Assembly: GCA_035610835.1 (NCBI GenBank)
Contig: CM069441.1
Span: 88,299,574 to 88,363,573, forward strand
From: Ophiura sarsii
Lineage: Eukaryota; Echinodermata; Ophiuroidea; Amphilepidida; Ophiuridae
Length of the DNA stretch: 64,000 bases
Reading direction: 5' to 3'
A program made the translations under genes and the position numbers. The notes below the pieces were generated by a model. That model worked only from the letters and a program-made list of their open reading frames with translations. It was not told where the DNA came from and searched no databases. Positions 1 to 14,100 of the stretch are shown here, one piece after another; the stretch's first letter is position 1, and each line of letters begins with the position of its first letter.

Positions 1-3000
1 TTATTTGTTAAGCGCCTGATTGATAAAACGAGCGTAGATATGTAGGTTTATAATCGGATAACCATGGCGAGGGGTCCATTATTGTGAGTAAAATATAAAA
101 AAAAGGAAATGTTAGTAAAATGATGCTCTTCAACCGTTTTTGCTCCAAATTTGTAAGAAAATTGGGTCGTGTTCATGATATTTATGTATGACATGGACAG
201 AAATATGATTTTCTTTGAAATTAAGATAAAATTACCTCTTTTATAGACTCAAAATCAATGCAAATCGATATAAATCGAGTGTCACCACTGCGTGTTTAAC
301 ACACAATAAAATAAAAAAATACTTTTTTTTGTTGCATTTTTGTAAACACCAAGTAATATCAAGATAAACTGTCAAAATAGTTAAATTATATACCACCTCT
401 AACTAAAGTTATGTTACTTAACGCATCGATACTCAATTTCTAATGTTCGAATTTTGGGCACTTTAAGGCCATTTTGCAGAATTTCTATGTTTTTATAATC
501 TCTTTCATTCATCATGAGATGTTAATGAGACTATTTATGTTTCATATTATCTTAAAAGTATATATATGCAATGTTTTAATAACCCGATGAACCATGACAC
601 TGATTACGCAATGGCGTGCACACCCTATATCAAACCTTAGATACAAATGTAAAAAGTGTAGGTCCAAAATTGCCGAATTTTAGGGGTATGGGTAAAAAAC
701 GTTTAAATTTTGAATTAATAATAGGCCTAAATTGTCTTTTTATCTGTCACGTATAATGTATCGTGTGTCAGGTAAACTCCCAATGTAATTTATGTTGGGT
801 TATATCCTCTAGGGAATTGCCCAGAGTACTGTTATTGACATTTTGATACATTAAAAGCCTTATTTTTGTCTTAATTTAGGCCCAAATTAAACCTGGTCAC
901 CCCCCCCCCCCCCGACATGATTTGATATCAATGACAAATGGGTTTAAAAACATTTATTTCAACTTTATTTGTTAAGCGCCTGATTGATAAAACGAGCGTA
1001 GATATGTAGGTTTATAATCGGATAACCATGGCGAGGGGGTCCATTATTGTGAGTAAAATATAAAAAAAAGGAAATGTTAGTAAAATGATGCTCTTCAACC
1101 GTTTTTGCTCCAAATTTGTAAGAAAATTGGGTCGTGTTCATGATATTTATGTATGACATGGACAGAAATATGATTTTCTTTGAAATTAAGATAAAATTAC
1201 CTCTTTTATAGACTCAAAATCAATGCAAATCGATATAAATCGAGTGTCACCACTGCGTGTTACAAGGGGGCACAGCACTAAATATACCGCCCATTGGATT
1301 ACATGTAAATTAGGGCTAAAAGAGTCGCTATTTTGGGCCCTTAGTAACCATTTTTGGAACGTCTCGAATGCTTTATTCTAATAAACAAACATTCAAATTT
1401 CATAAAATCGTCAAGAAGTGTTACACCTTCCAATTCGATTTTACGATACGATCATTTAAACAGCGCCACCCCTATTTTCAGCCCGGACGCTGGCCTTCTA
1501 ACCGCCTCCGATCACGTATGTTCATACACGTGATAAATTTTCAATACAATCGAAAATCAATATTTTGCAATATCCTGATCAAAGTACAAGAGATTATCTT
1601 TCATTTTAATTATGAAACGCTATCCTCACGCCAAACTGATTCCCAAAGGACCCCATTAATCACAAAATCGTTTTTTGTTTTTGCCGGAACTTACTACCAT
1701 TACACAAAACGAGGAGTGATTTAGTGCTGTGCGCCCTTTAACACACAATAAAATAAAAAAATACTTTTTTTTGTTGCATTTTTGTAAACACCAAGTAATA
1801 TCAAGATAAACTGTCAAAATAGTTAAATTATATACCACCTCTAACTAAAGTTATGTTACTTAACGCATCGATACTCAATTTCTAATGTTCGAATTTTGGG
1901 CACTTTAAGGCCATTTTGCAGAATTTCTATGTTTTTATAATCTCTTTCATTCATCATGAGATGTTAATGAGACTATTTATGTTTCATATTATCTTAAAAG
2001 TATATATATGCAATGTTTTAATAACCCGATGAACCATGACACTGATTACGCAATGGCGTGCACACCCTATATCAAACCTTAGATACAAATGTAAAAAGTG
2101 TAGGTCCAAAATTGCCGAATTTTAGAGGTATGGGTAAAAAACGTTTAAATTTTGAATTAATAATAGGCCTAAATTGTCTTTTTATCTGTCACGTATAATG
2201 TATCGTGTGTCAGGTAAACTCCCAATGTAATTTATGTTGGGTTATATCCTCTAGGGAATTGCCCAGAGTACTGTTATTGACATTTTGATACATTAAAAGC
2301 CTTATTTTTGTCTTAATTTAGGCCCAAATTAAACCTGGTCACCCCCCCCCCCCCCCCCCCGACATGATTTGATATCAATGACAAATGGGTTTAAAAACAT
2401 TTATTTCAACTTTATTTGTTAAGCGCCTGATTGATAAAACGAGCGTAGATATGTAGGTTTATAATCGGATAACCATGGCGAGGGGGTCCATTATTGTGAG
2501 TAAAATATAAAAAAAAGGAAATGTTAGTAAAATGATGCTCTTCAACCGTTTTTGCTCCAAATTTGTAAGAAAATTGGGTCGTGTTCATGATATTTATGTA
2601 TGACATGGACAGAAATATGATTTTCTTTGAAATTAAGATAAAATTACCTCTTTTATAGACTCAAAATCAATGCAAATCGATATAAATCGAGTGTCACCAC
2701 TGCGTGTTACAAGGGGGCACAGCACTAAATATACCGCCCATTGGATTACATGTAAATTAGGGCTAAAAGAGTCGCTATTTTGGGCCCTTAGTAACCATTT
2801 TTGGAACGTCTCGAATGCTTTATTCTAATAAACAAACATTCAAATTTCATAAAATCGTCAAGAAGTGTTACACCTTCCAATTCGATTTTACGATACGATC
2901 ATTTAAACAGCGCCACCCCTATTTTCAGCCCGGACGCTGGCCTTCTAACCGCCTCCGATCACGTATGTTCATACACGTGATAAATTTTCAATACAATCGA

Positions 3001-6000
3001 AAATCAATATTTTGCAATATCCTGATCAAAGTACAAGAGATTATCTTTCATTTTAATTATGAAACGCTATCCTCACGCCAAACTGATTCCCAAAGGACCC
3101 CATTAATCACAAAATCGTTTTTTGTTTTTGCCGGAACTTACTACCATTACACAAAACGAGGAGTGATTTAGTGCTGTGCGCCCTTTAACACACAATAAAA
3201 TAAAAAAATACTTTTTTTTGTTGCATTTTTGTAAACACCAAGTAATATCAAGATAAACTGTCAAAATAGTTAAATTATATACCACCTCTAACTAAAGTTA
3301 TGTTACTTAACGCATCGATACTCAATTTCTAATGTTCGAATTTTGGGCACTTTAAGGCCATTTTGCAGAATTTCTATGTTTTTATAATCTCTTTCATTCA
3401 TCATGAGATGTTAATGAGACTATTTATGTTTCATATTATCTTAAAAGTATATATATGCAATGTTTTAATAACCCGATGAACCATGACACTGATTACGCAA
3501 TGGCGTGCACACCCTATATCAAACCTTAGATACAAATGTAAAAAGTGTAGGTCCAAAATTGCCGAATTTTAGGGGTATGGGTAAAAAACGTTTAAATTTT
3601 GAATTAATAATAGGCCTAAATTGTCTTTTTATCTGTCACGTATAATGTATCGTGTGTCAGGTAAACTCCCAATGTAATTTATGTTGGGTTATATCCTCTA
3701 GGGAATTGCCCAGAGTACTGTTATTGACATTTTGATACATTAAAAGCCTTATTTTTGTCTTAATTTAGGCCCAAATTAAACCTGGTCACCCCCCCCCCCC
3801 CCCCCGACATGATTTGATATCAATGACAAATGGGTTTAAAAACATTTATTTCAACTTTATTTGTTAAGCGCCTGATTGATAAAACGAGCGTAGATATGTA
3901 GGTTTATAATCGGATAACCATGGCGAGGGGGTCCATTATTGTGAGTAAAATATAAAAAAAAGGAAATGTTAGTAAAATGATGCTCTTCAACCGTTTTTGC
4001 TCCAAATTTGTAAGAAAATTGGGTCGTGTTCATGATATTTATGTATGACATGGACAGAAATATGATTTTCTTTGAAATTAAGATAAAATTACCTCTTTTA
4101 TAGACTCAAAATCAATGCAAATCGATATAAATCGAGTGTCACCACTGCGTGTTACAACACACAATAAAATAAAAAAATACTTTTTTTTGTTGCATTTTTG
4201 TAAACACCAAGTAATATCAAGATAAACTGTCAAAATAGTTAAATTATATACCACCTCTAACTAAAGTTATGTTACTTAACGCATCGATACTCAATTTCTA
4301 ATGTTCGAATTTTGGGCACTTTAAGGCCATTTTGCAGAATTTCTATGTTTTTATAATCTCTTTCATTCATCATGAGATGTTAATGAGACTATTTATGTTT
4401 CATATTATCTTAAAAGTATATATATGCAATGTTTTAATAACCCGATGAACCATGACACTGATTACGCAATGGCGTGCACACCCTATATCAAACCTTAGAT
4501 ACAAATGTAAAAAGTGTAGGTCCAAAATTGCCGAATTTTAGGGGTATGGGTAAAAAACGTTTAAATTTTGAATTAATAATAGGCCTAAATTGTCTTTTTA
4601 TCTGTCACGTATAATGTATCGTGTGTCAGGTAAACTCCCAATGTAATTTATGTTGGGTTATATCCTCTAGGGAATTGCCCAGAGTACTGTTATTGACATT
4701 TTGATACATTAAAAGCCTTATTTTTGTCTTAATTTAGGCCCAAATTAAACCTGGTCACCCCCCCCCCCCCCCCCCCCCCCGACATGATTTGATATCAATG
4801 ACAAATGGGTTTAAAAACATTTATTTCAACTTTATTTGTTAAGCGCCTGATTGATAAAACGAGCGTAGATATGTAGGTTTATAATCGGATAACCATGGCG
4901 AGGGGGTCCATTATTGTGAGTAAAATATAAAAAAAAGGAAATGTTAGTAAAATGATGCTCTTCAACCGTTTTTGCTCCAAATTTGTAAGAAAATTGGGTC
5001 GTGTTCATGATATTTATGTATGACATGGACAGAAATATGATTTTCTTTGAAATTAAGATAAAATTACCTCTTTTATAGACTCAAAATCAATGCAAATCGA
5101 TATAAATCGAGTGTCACCACTGCGTGTTACAAGGGGGCACAGCACTAAATATACCGCCCATTGGATTACATGTAAATTAGGGCTAAAAGAGTCGCTATTT
5201 TGGGCCCTTAGTAACCATTTTTGGAACGTCTCGAATGCTTTATTCTAATAAACAAACATTCAAATTTCATAAAATCGTCAAGAAGTGTTACACCTTCCAA
5301 TTCGATTTTACGATACGATCATTTAAACAGCGCCACCCCTATTTTCAGCCCGGACGCTGGCCTTCTAACCGCCTCCGATCACGTATGTTCATACACGTGA
5401 TAAATTTTCAATACAATCGAAAATCAATATTTTGCAATATCCTGATCAAAGTACAAGAGATTATCTTTCATTTTAATTATGAAACGCTATCCTCACGCCA
5501 AACTGATTCCCAAAGGACCCCATTAATCACAAAATCGTTTTTTGTTTTTGCCGGAACTTACTACCATTACACAAAACGAGGAGTGATTTAGTGCTGTGCG
5601 CCCTTTAACACACAATAAAATAAAAAAATACTTTTTTTTGTTGCATTTTTGTAAACACCAAGTAATATCAAGATAAACTGTCAAAATAGTTAAATTATAT
5701 ACCACCTCTAACTAAAGTTATGTTACTTAACGCATCGATACTCAATTTCTAATGTTCGAATTTTGGGCACTTTAAGGCCATTTTGCAGAATTTCTATGTT
5801 TTTATAATCTCTTTCATTCATCATGAGATGTTAATGAGACTATTTATGTTTCATATTATCTTAAAAGTATATATATGCAATGTTTTAATAACCCGATGAA
5901 CCATGACACTGATTACGCAATGGCGTGCACACCCTATATCAAACCTTAGATACAAATGTAAAAAGTGTAGGTCCAAAATTGCCGAATTTTAGGGGTATGG

Positions 6001-9000
6001 GTAAAAAACGTTTAAATTTTGAATTAATAATAGGCCTAAATTGTCTTTTTATCTGTCACGTATAATGTATCGTGTGTCAGGTAAACTCCCAATGTAATTT
6101 ATGTTGGGTTATATCCTCTAGGGAATTGCCCAGAGTACTGTTATTGACATTTTGATACATTAAAAGCCTTATTTTTGTCTTAATTTAGGCCCAAATTAAA
6201 CCTGGTCACCCCCCCCCCCCCCCCCCCCCCGACATGATTTGATATCAATGACAAATGGGTTTAAAAACATTTATTTCAACTTTATTTGTTAAGCGCCTGA
6301 TTGATAAAACGAGCGTAGATATGTAGGTTTATAATCGGATAACCATGGCGAGGGGGTCCATTATTGTGAGTAAAATATAAAAAAAAGGAAATGTTAGTAA
6401 AATGATGCTCTTCAACCGTTTTTGCTCCAAATTTGTAAGAAAATTGGGTCGTGTTCATGATATTTATGTATGACATGGACAGAAATATGATTTTCTTTGA
6501 AATTAAGATAAAATTACCTCTTTTATAGACTCAAAATCAATGCAAATCGATATAAATCGAGTGTCACCACTGCGTGTTACAACACACAATAAAATAAAAA
6601 AATACTTTTTTTTGTTGCATTTTTGTAAACACCAAGTAATATCAAGATAAACTGTCAAAATAGTTAAATTATATACCACCTCTAACTAAAGTTATGTTAC
6701 TTAACGCATCGATACTCAATTTCTAATGTTCGAATTTTGGGCACTTTAAGGCCATTTTGCAGAATTTCTATGTTTTTATAATCTCTTTCATTCATCATGA
6801 GATGTTAATGAGACTATTTATGTTTCATATTATCTTAAAAGTATATATATGCAATGTTTTAATAACCCGATGAACCATGACACTGATTACGCAATGGCGT
6901 GCACACCCTATATCAAACCTTAGATACAAATGTAAAAAGTGTAGGTCCAAAATTGCCGAATTTTAGGGGTATGGGTAAAAAACGTTTAAATTTTGAATTA
7001 ATAATAGGCCTAAATTGTCTTTTTATCTGTCACGTATAATGTATCGTGTGTCAGGTAAACTCCCAATGTAATTTATGTTGGGTTATATCCTCTAGGGAAT
7101 TGCCCAGAGTACTGTTATTGACATTTTGATACATTAAAAGCCTTATTTTTGTCTTAATTTAGGCCCAAATTAAACCTGGTCACCCCCCCCCCCCCCCCGA
7201 CATGATTTGATATCAATGACAAATGGGTTTAAAAACATTTATTTCAACTTTATTTGTTAAGCGCCTGATTGATAAAACGAGCGTAGATATGTAGGTTTAT
7301 AATCGGATAACCATGGCGAGGGGGTCCATTATTGTGAGTAAAATATAAAAAAAAGGAAATGTTAGTAAAATGATGCTCTTCAACCGTTTTTGCTCCAAAT
7401 TTGTAAGAAAATTGGGTCGTGTTCATGATATTTATGTATGACATGGACAGAAATATGATTTTCTTTGAAATTAAGATAAAATTACCTCTTTTATAGACTC
7501 AAAATCAATGCAAATCGATATAAATCGAGTGTCACCACTGCGTGTTACAAGGGGGCACAGCACTAAATATACCGCCCATTGGATTACATGTAAATTAGGG
7601 CTAAAAGAGTCGCTATTTTGGGCCCTTAGTAACCATTTTTGGAACGTCTCGAATGCTTTATTCTAATAAACAAACATTCAAATTTCATAAAATCGTCAAG
7701 AAGTGTTACACCTTCCAATTCGATTTTACGATACGATCATTTAAACAGCGCCACCCCTATTTTCAGCCCGGACGCTGGCCTTCTAACCGCCTCCGATCAC
7801 GTATGTTCATACACGTGATAAATTTTCAATACAATCGAAAATCAATATTTTGCAATATCCTGATCAAAGTACAAGAGATTATCTTTCATTTTAATTATGA
7901 AACGCTATCCTCACGCCAAACTGATTCCCAAAGGACCCCATTAATCACAAAATCGTTTTTTGTTTTTGCCGGAACTTACTACCATTACACAAAACGAGGA
8001 GTGATTTAGTGCTGTGCGCCCTTTAACACACAATAAAATAAAAAAATACTTTTTTTTGTTGCATTTTTGTAAACACCAAGTAATATCAAGATAAACTGTC
8101 AAAATAGTTAAATTATATACCACCTCTAACTAAAGTTATGTTACTTAACGCATCGATACTCAATTTCTAATGTTCGAATTTTGGGCACTTTAAGGCCATT
8201 TTGCAGAATTTCTATGTTTTTATAATCTCTTTCATTCATCATGAGATGTTAATGAGACTATTTATGTTTCATATTATCTTAAAAGTATATATATGCAATG
8301 TTTTAATAACCCGATGAACCATGACACTGATTACGCAATGGCGTGCACACCCTATATCAAACCTTAGATACAAATGTAAAAAGTGTAGGTCCAAAATTGC
8401 CGAATTTTAGGGGTATGGGTAAAAAACGTTTAAATTTTGAATTAATAATAGGCCTAAATTGTCTTTTTATCTGTCACGTATAATGTATCGTGTGTCAGGT
8501 AAACTCCCAATGTAATTTATGTTGGGTTATATCCTCTAGGGAATTGCCCAGAGTACTGTTATTGACATTTTGATACATTAAAAGCCTTATTTTTGTCTTA
8601 ATTTAGGCCCAAATTAAACCTGGTCACCCCCCCCCCCCCCCCCCCCCCCGACATGATTTGATATCAATGACAAATGGGTTTAAAAACATTTATTTCAACT
8701 TTATTTGTTAAGCGCCTGATTGATAAAACGAGCGTAGATATGTAGGTTTATAATCGGATAACCATGGCGAGGGGGTCCATTATTGTGAGTAAAATATAAA
8801 AAAAAGGAAATGTTAGTAAAATGATGCTCTTCAACCGTTTTTGCTCCAAATTTGTAAGAAAATTGGGTCGTGTTCATGATATTTATGTATGACATGGACA
8901 GAAATATGATTTTCTTTGAAATTAAGATAAAATTACCTCTTTTATAGACTCAAAATCAATGCAAATCGATATAAATCGAGTGTCACCACTGCGTGTTACA

Positions 9001-10875
9001 ACACACAATAAAATAAAAAAATACTTTTTTTTGTTGCATTTTTGTAAACACCAAGTAATATCAAGATAAACTGTCAAAATAGTTAAATTATATACCACCT
9101 CTAACTAAAGTTATGTTACTTAACGCATCGATACTCAATTTCTAATGTTCGAATTTTGGGCACTTTAAGGCCATTTTGCAGAATTTCTATGTTTTTATAA
9201 TCTCTTTCATTCATCATGAGATGTTAATGAGACTATTTATGTTTCATATTATCTTAAAAGTATATATATGCAATGTTTTAATAACCCGATGAACCATGAC
9301 ACTGATTACGCAATGGCGTGCACACCCTATATCAAACCTTAGATACAAATGTAAAAAGTGTAGGTCCAAAATTGCCGAATTTTAGGGGTATGGGTAAAAA
9401 ACGTTTAAATTTTGAATTAATAATAGGCCTAAATTGTCTTTTTATCTGTCACGTATAATGTATCGTGTGTCAGGTAAACTCCCAATGTAATTTATGTTGG
9501 GTTATATCCTCTAGGGAATTGCCCAGAGTACTGTTATTGACATTTTGATACATTAAAAGCCTTATTTTTGTCTTAATTTAGGCCCAAATTAAACCTGGTC
9601 ACCCCCCCCCCCCCCCCGACATGATTTGATATCAATGACAAATGGGTTTAAAAACATTTATTTCAACTTTATTTGTTAAGCGCCTGATTGATAAAACGAG
9701 CGTAGATATGTAGGTTTATAATCGGATAACCATGGCGAGGGGGTCCATTATTGTGAGTAAAATATAAAAAAAAGGAAATGTTAGTAAAATGATGCTCTTC
9801 AACCGTTTTTGCTCCAAATTTGTAAGAAAATTGGGTCGTGTTCATGATATTTATGTATGACATGGACAGAAATATGATTTTCTTTGAAATTAAGATAAAA
9901 TTACCTCTTTTATAGACTCAAAATCAATGCAAATCGATATAAATCGAGTGTCACCACTGCGTGTTACAAGGGGGCACAGCACTAAATATACCGCCCATTG
10001 GATTACATGTAAATTAGGGCTAAAAGAGTCGCTATTTTGGGCCCTTAGTAACCATTTTTGGAACGTCTCGAATGCTTTATTCTAATAAACAAACATTCAA
10101 ATTTCATAAAATCGTCAAGAAGTGTTACACCTTCCAATTCGATTTTACGATACGATCATTTAAACAGCGCCACCCCTATTTTCAGCCCGGACGCTGGCCT
10201 TCTAACCGCCTCCGATCACGTATGTTCATACACGTGATAAATTTTCAATACAATCGAAAATCAATATTTTGCAATATCCTGATCAAAGTACAAGAGATTA
10301 TCTTTCATTTTAATTATGAAACGCTATCCTCACGCCAAACTGATTCCCAAAGGACCCCATTAATCACAAAATCGTTTTTTGTTTTTGCCGGAACTTACTA
10401 CCATTACACAAAACGAGGAGTGATTTAGTGCTGTGCGCCCTTTAACACACAATAAAATAAAAAAATACTTTTTTTTGTTGCATTTTTGTAAACACCAAGT
10501 AATATCAAGATAAACTGTCAAAATAGTTAAATTATATACCACCTCTAACTAAAGTTATGTTACTTAACGCATCGATACTCAATTTCTAATGTTCGAATTT
10601 TGGGCACTTTAAGGCCATTTTGCAGAATTTCTATGTTTTTATAATCTCTTTCATTCATCATGAGATGTTAATGAGACTATTTATGTTTCATATTATCTTA
10701 AAAGTATATATATGCAATGTTTTAATAACCCGATGAACCATGACACTGATTACGCAATGGCGTGCACACCCTATATCAAACCTTAGATACAAATGTAAAA
10801 AGTGTAGGTCCAAAATTGCCGAATTTTAGGGGTATGGGTAAAAAACGTTTAAATTTTGAATTAATAATAGGCCTA
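1..10875. repeat. Higher-order block, copy 1
   Basis: First copy of a block found again 11116 bases downstream. It holds eight complete units with lengths 964, 1447, 1445, 975, 1450, 968, 1451 and 968, then most of a ninth. It may begin left of the window. Identity stops at 10876, where this copy has a 5-base GCCTA duplication that copy 2 lacks. Confidence 0.9.
1265..1737. mobile_element. 473-bp TTAA-type MITE inside the long satellite units (type copy)
   Basis: Left end AGGGGGCACAGCACTAAAT and the reverse complement of the right end, AGGGCGCACAGCACTAAAT, form near-perfect terminal inverted repeats. The right end is followed by TTAA (1738-1741); the left end is preceded by TTACA, apparently a mutated TTAA. 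TTAA target duplication suggests a piggyBac-like transposase acting in trans, which is inference. No transposase is encoded; a 118-codon open frame inside has no recognisable motif. Further copies lie at 2712-3184, 5132-5604, 7550-8022, 9969-10441, 12381-12853, 13828-14300, 16248-16720, 18666-19138, 21085-21557, 23503-23975, 24948-25420, 26395-26867, 27846-28318, 29302-29774 and 30753-31225, always 300 bases into a unit. They therefore spread by unit amplification, not by repeated insertion. Confidence 0.88.
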
Positions 10876-11116
10876 GCCTAAATTGTCTTTTTATCTGTCA
10901 CGTATAATGTATCGTGTGTCAGGTAAACTCCCAATGTAATTTATGTTGGGTTATATCCTCTAGGGAATTGCCCAGAGTACTGTTATTGACATTTTGATAC
11001 ATTAAAAGCCTTATTTTTGTCTTAATTTAGGCCCAAATTAAACCTGGTCACCCCCCCCCCCCCCCGACATGATTTGATATCAATGACAAATGGGTTTAAA
11101 AACATTTATTTCAACT

Positions 11117-14100
11117 TTATTTGTTAAGCGCCTGATTGATAAAACGAGCGTAGATATGTAGGTTTATAATCGGATAACCATGGCGAGGGGTCCATTATTG
11201 TGAGTAAAATATAAAAAAAAGGAAATGTTAGTAAAATGATGCTCTTCAACCGTTTTTGCTCCAAATTTGTAAGAAAATTGGGTCGTGTTCATGATATTTA
11301 TGTATGACATGGACAGAAATATGATTTTCTTTGAAATTAAGATAAAATTACCTCTTTTATAGACTCAAAATCAATGCAAATCGATATAAATCGAGTGTCA
11401 CCACTGCGTGTTTAACACACAATAAAATAAAAAAATACTTTTTTTTGTTGCATTTTTGTAAACACCAAGTAATATCAAGATAAACTGTCAAAATAGTTAA
11501 ATTATATACCACCTCTAACTAAAGTTATGTTACTTAACGCATCGATACTCAATTTCTAATGTTCGAATTTTGGGCACTTTAAGGCCATTTTGCAGAATTT
11601 CTATGTTTTTATAATCTCTTTCATTCATCATGAGATGTTAATGAGACTATTTATGTTTCATATTATCTTAAAAGTATATATATGCAATGTTTTAATAACC
11701 CGATGAACCATGACACTGATTACGCAATGGCGTGCACACCCTATATCAAACCTTAGATACAAATGTAAAAAGTGTAGGTCCAAAATTGCCGAATTTTAGG
11801 GGTATGGGTAAAAAACGTTTAAATTTTGAATTAATAATAGGCCTAAATTGTCTTTTTATCTGTCACGTATAATGTATCGTGTGTCAGGTAAACTCCCAAT
11901 GTAATTTATGTTGGGTTATATCCTCTAGGGAATTGCCCAGAGTACTGTTATTGACATTTTGATACATTAAAAGCCTTATTTTTGTCTTAATTTAGGCCCA
12001 AATTAAACCTGGTCACCCCCCCCCCCCCCGACATGATTTGATATCAATGACAAATGGGTTTAAAAACATTTATTTCAACTTTATTTGTTAAGCGCCTGAT
12101 TGATAAAACGAGCGTAGATATGTAGGTTTATAATCGGATAACCATGGCGAGGGGGTCCATTATTGTGAGTAAAATATAAAAAAAAGGAAATGTTAGTAAA
12201 ATGATGCTCTTCAACCGTTTTTGCTCCAAATTTGTAAGAAAATTGGGTCGTGTTCATGATATTTATGTATGACATGGACAGAAATATGATTTTCTTTGAA
12301 ATTAAGATAAAATTACCTCTTTTATAGACTCAAAATCAATGCAAATCGATATAAATCGAGTGTCACCACTGCGTGTTACAAGGGGGCACAGCACTAAATA
12401 TACCGCCCATTGGATTACATGTAAATTAGGGCTAAAAGAGTCGCTATTTTGGGCCCTTAGTAACCATTTTTGGAACGTCTCGAATGCTTTATTCTAATAA
12501 ACAAACATTCAAATTTCATAAAATCGTCAAGAAGTGTTACACCTTCCAATTCGATTTTACGATACGATCATTTAAACAGCGCCACCCCTATTTTCAGCCC
12601 GGACGCTGGCCTTCTAACCGCCTCCGATCACGTATGTTCATACACGTGATAAATTTTCAATACAATCGAAAATCAATATTTTGCAATATCCTGATCAAAG
12701 TACAAGAGATTATCTTTCATTTTAATTATGAAACGCTATCCTCACGCCAAACTGATTCCCAAAGGACCCCATTAATCACAAAATCGTTTTTTGTTTTTGC
12801 CGGAACTTACTACCATTACACAAAACGAGGAGTGATTTAGTGCTGTGCGCCCTTTAACACACAATAAAATAAAAAAATACTTTTTTTTGTTGCATTTTTG
12901 TAAACACCAAGTAATATCAAGATAAACTGTCAAAATAGTTAAATTATATACCACCTCTAACTAAAGTTATGTTACTTAACGCATCGATACTCAATTTCTA
13001 ATGTTCGAATTTTGGGCACTTTAAGGCCATTTTGCAGAATTTCTATGTTTTTATAATCTCTTTCATTCATCATGAGATGTTAATGAGACTATTTATGTTT
13101 CATATTATCTTAAAAGTATATATATGCAATGTTTTAATAACCCGATGAACCATGACACTGATTACGCAATGGCGTGCACACCCTATATCAAACCTTAGAT
13201 ACAAATGTAAAAAGTGTAGGTCCAAAATTGCCGAATTTTAGAGGTATGGGTAAAAAACGTTTAAATTTTGAATTAATAATAGGCCTAAATTGTCTTTTTA
13301 TCTGTCACGTATAATGTATCGTGTGTCAGGTAAACTCCCAATGTAATTTATGTTGGGTTATATCCTCTAGGGAATTGCCCAGAGTACTGTTATTGACATT
13401 TTGATACATTAAAAGCCTTATTTTTGTCTTAATTTAGGCCCAAATTAAACCTGGTCACCCCCCCCCCCCCCCCCCCGACATGATTTGATATCAATGACAA
13501 ATGGGTTTAAAAACATTTATTTCAACTTTATTTGTTAAGCGCCTGATTGATAAAACGAGCGTAGATATGTAGGTTTATAATCGGATAACCATGGCGAGGG
13601 GGTCCATTATTGTGAGTAAAATATAAAAAAAAGGAAATGTTAGTAAAATGATGCTCTTCAACCGTTTTTGCTCCAAATTTGTAAGAAAATTGGGTCGTGT
13701 TCATGATATTTATGTATGACATGGACAGAAATATGATTTTCTTTGAAATTAAGATAAAATTACCTCTTTTATAGACTCAAAATCAATGCAAATCGATATA
13801 AATCGAGTGTCACCACTGCGTGTTACAAGGGGGCACAGCACTAAATATACCGCCCATTGGATTACATGTAAATTAGGGCTAAAAGAGTCGCTATTTTGGG
13901 CCCTTAGTAACCATTTTTGGAACGTCTCGAATGCTTTATTCTAATAAACAAACATTCAAATTTCATAAAATCGTCAAGAAGTGTTACACCTTCCAATTCG
14001 ATTTTACGATACGATCATTTAAACAGCGCCACCCCTATTTTCAGCCCGGACGCTGGCCTTCTAACCGCCTCCGATCACGTATGTTCATACACGTGATAAA

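Noticed and set aside
965..1159. 64-codon and 60-codon minus-strand frames repeated through the array
   Set aside because: Low-complexity products with no motif; the 64-codon frame is broken by a one-base deletion in the units at 1 and 11117.
1368..1724. 118-codon open frame present identically in all sixteen long satellite units
   Set aside because: It lies within the MITE, has no recognisable domain and no start or splice context. Its identity across units follows from unit duplication rather than coding constraint.
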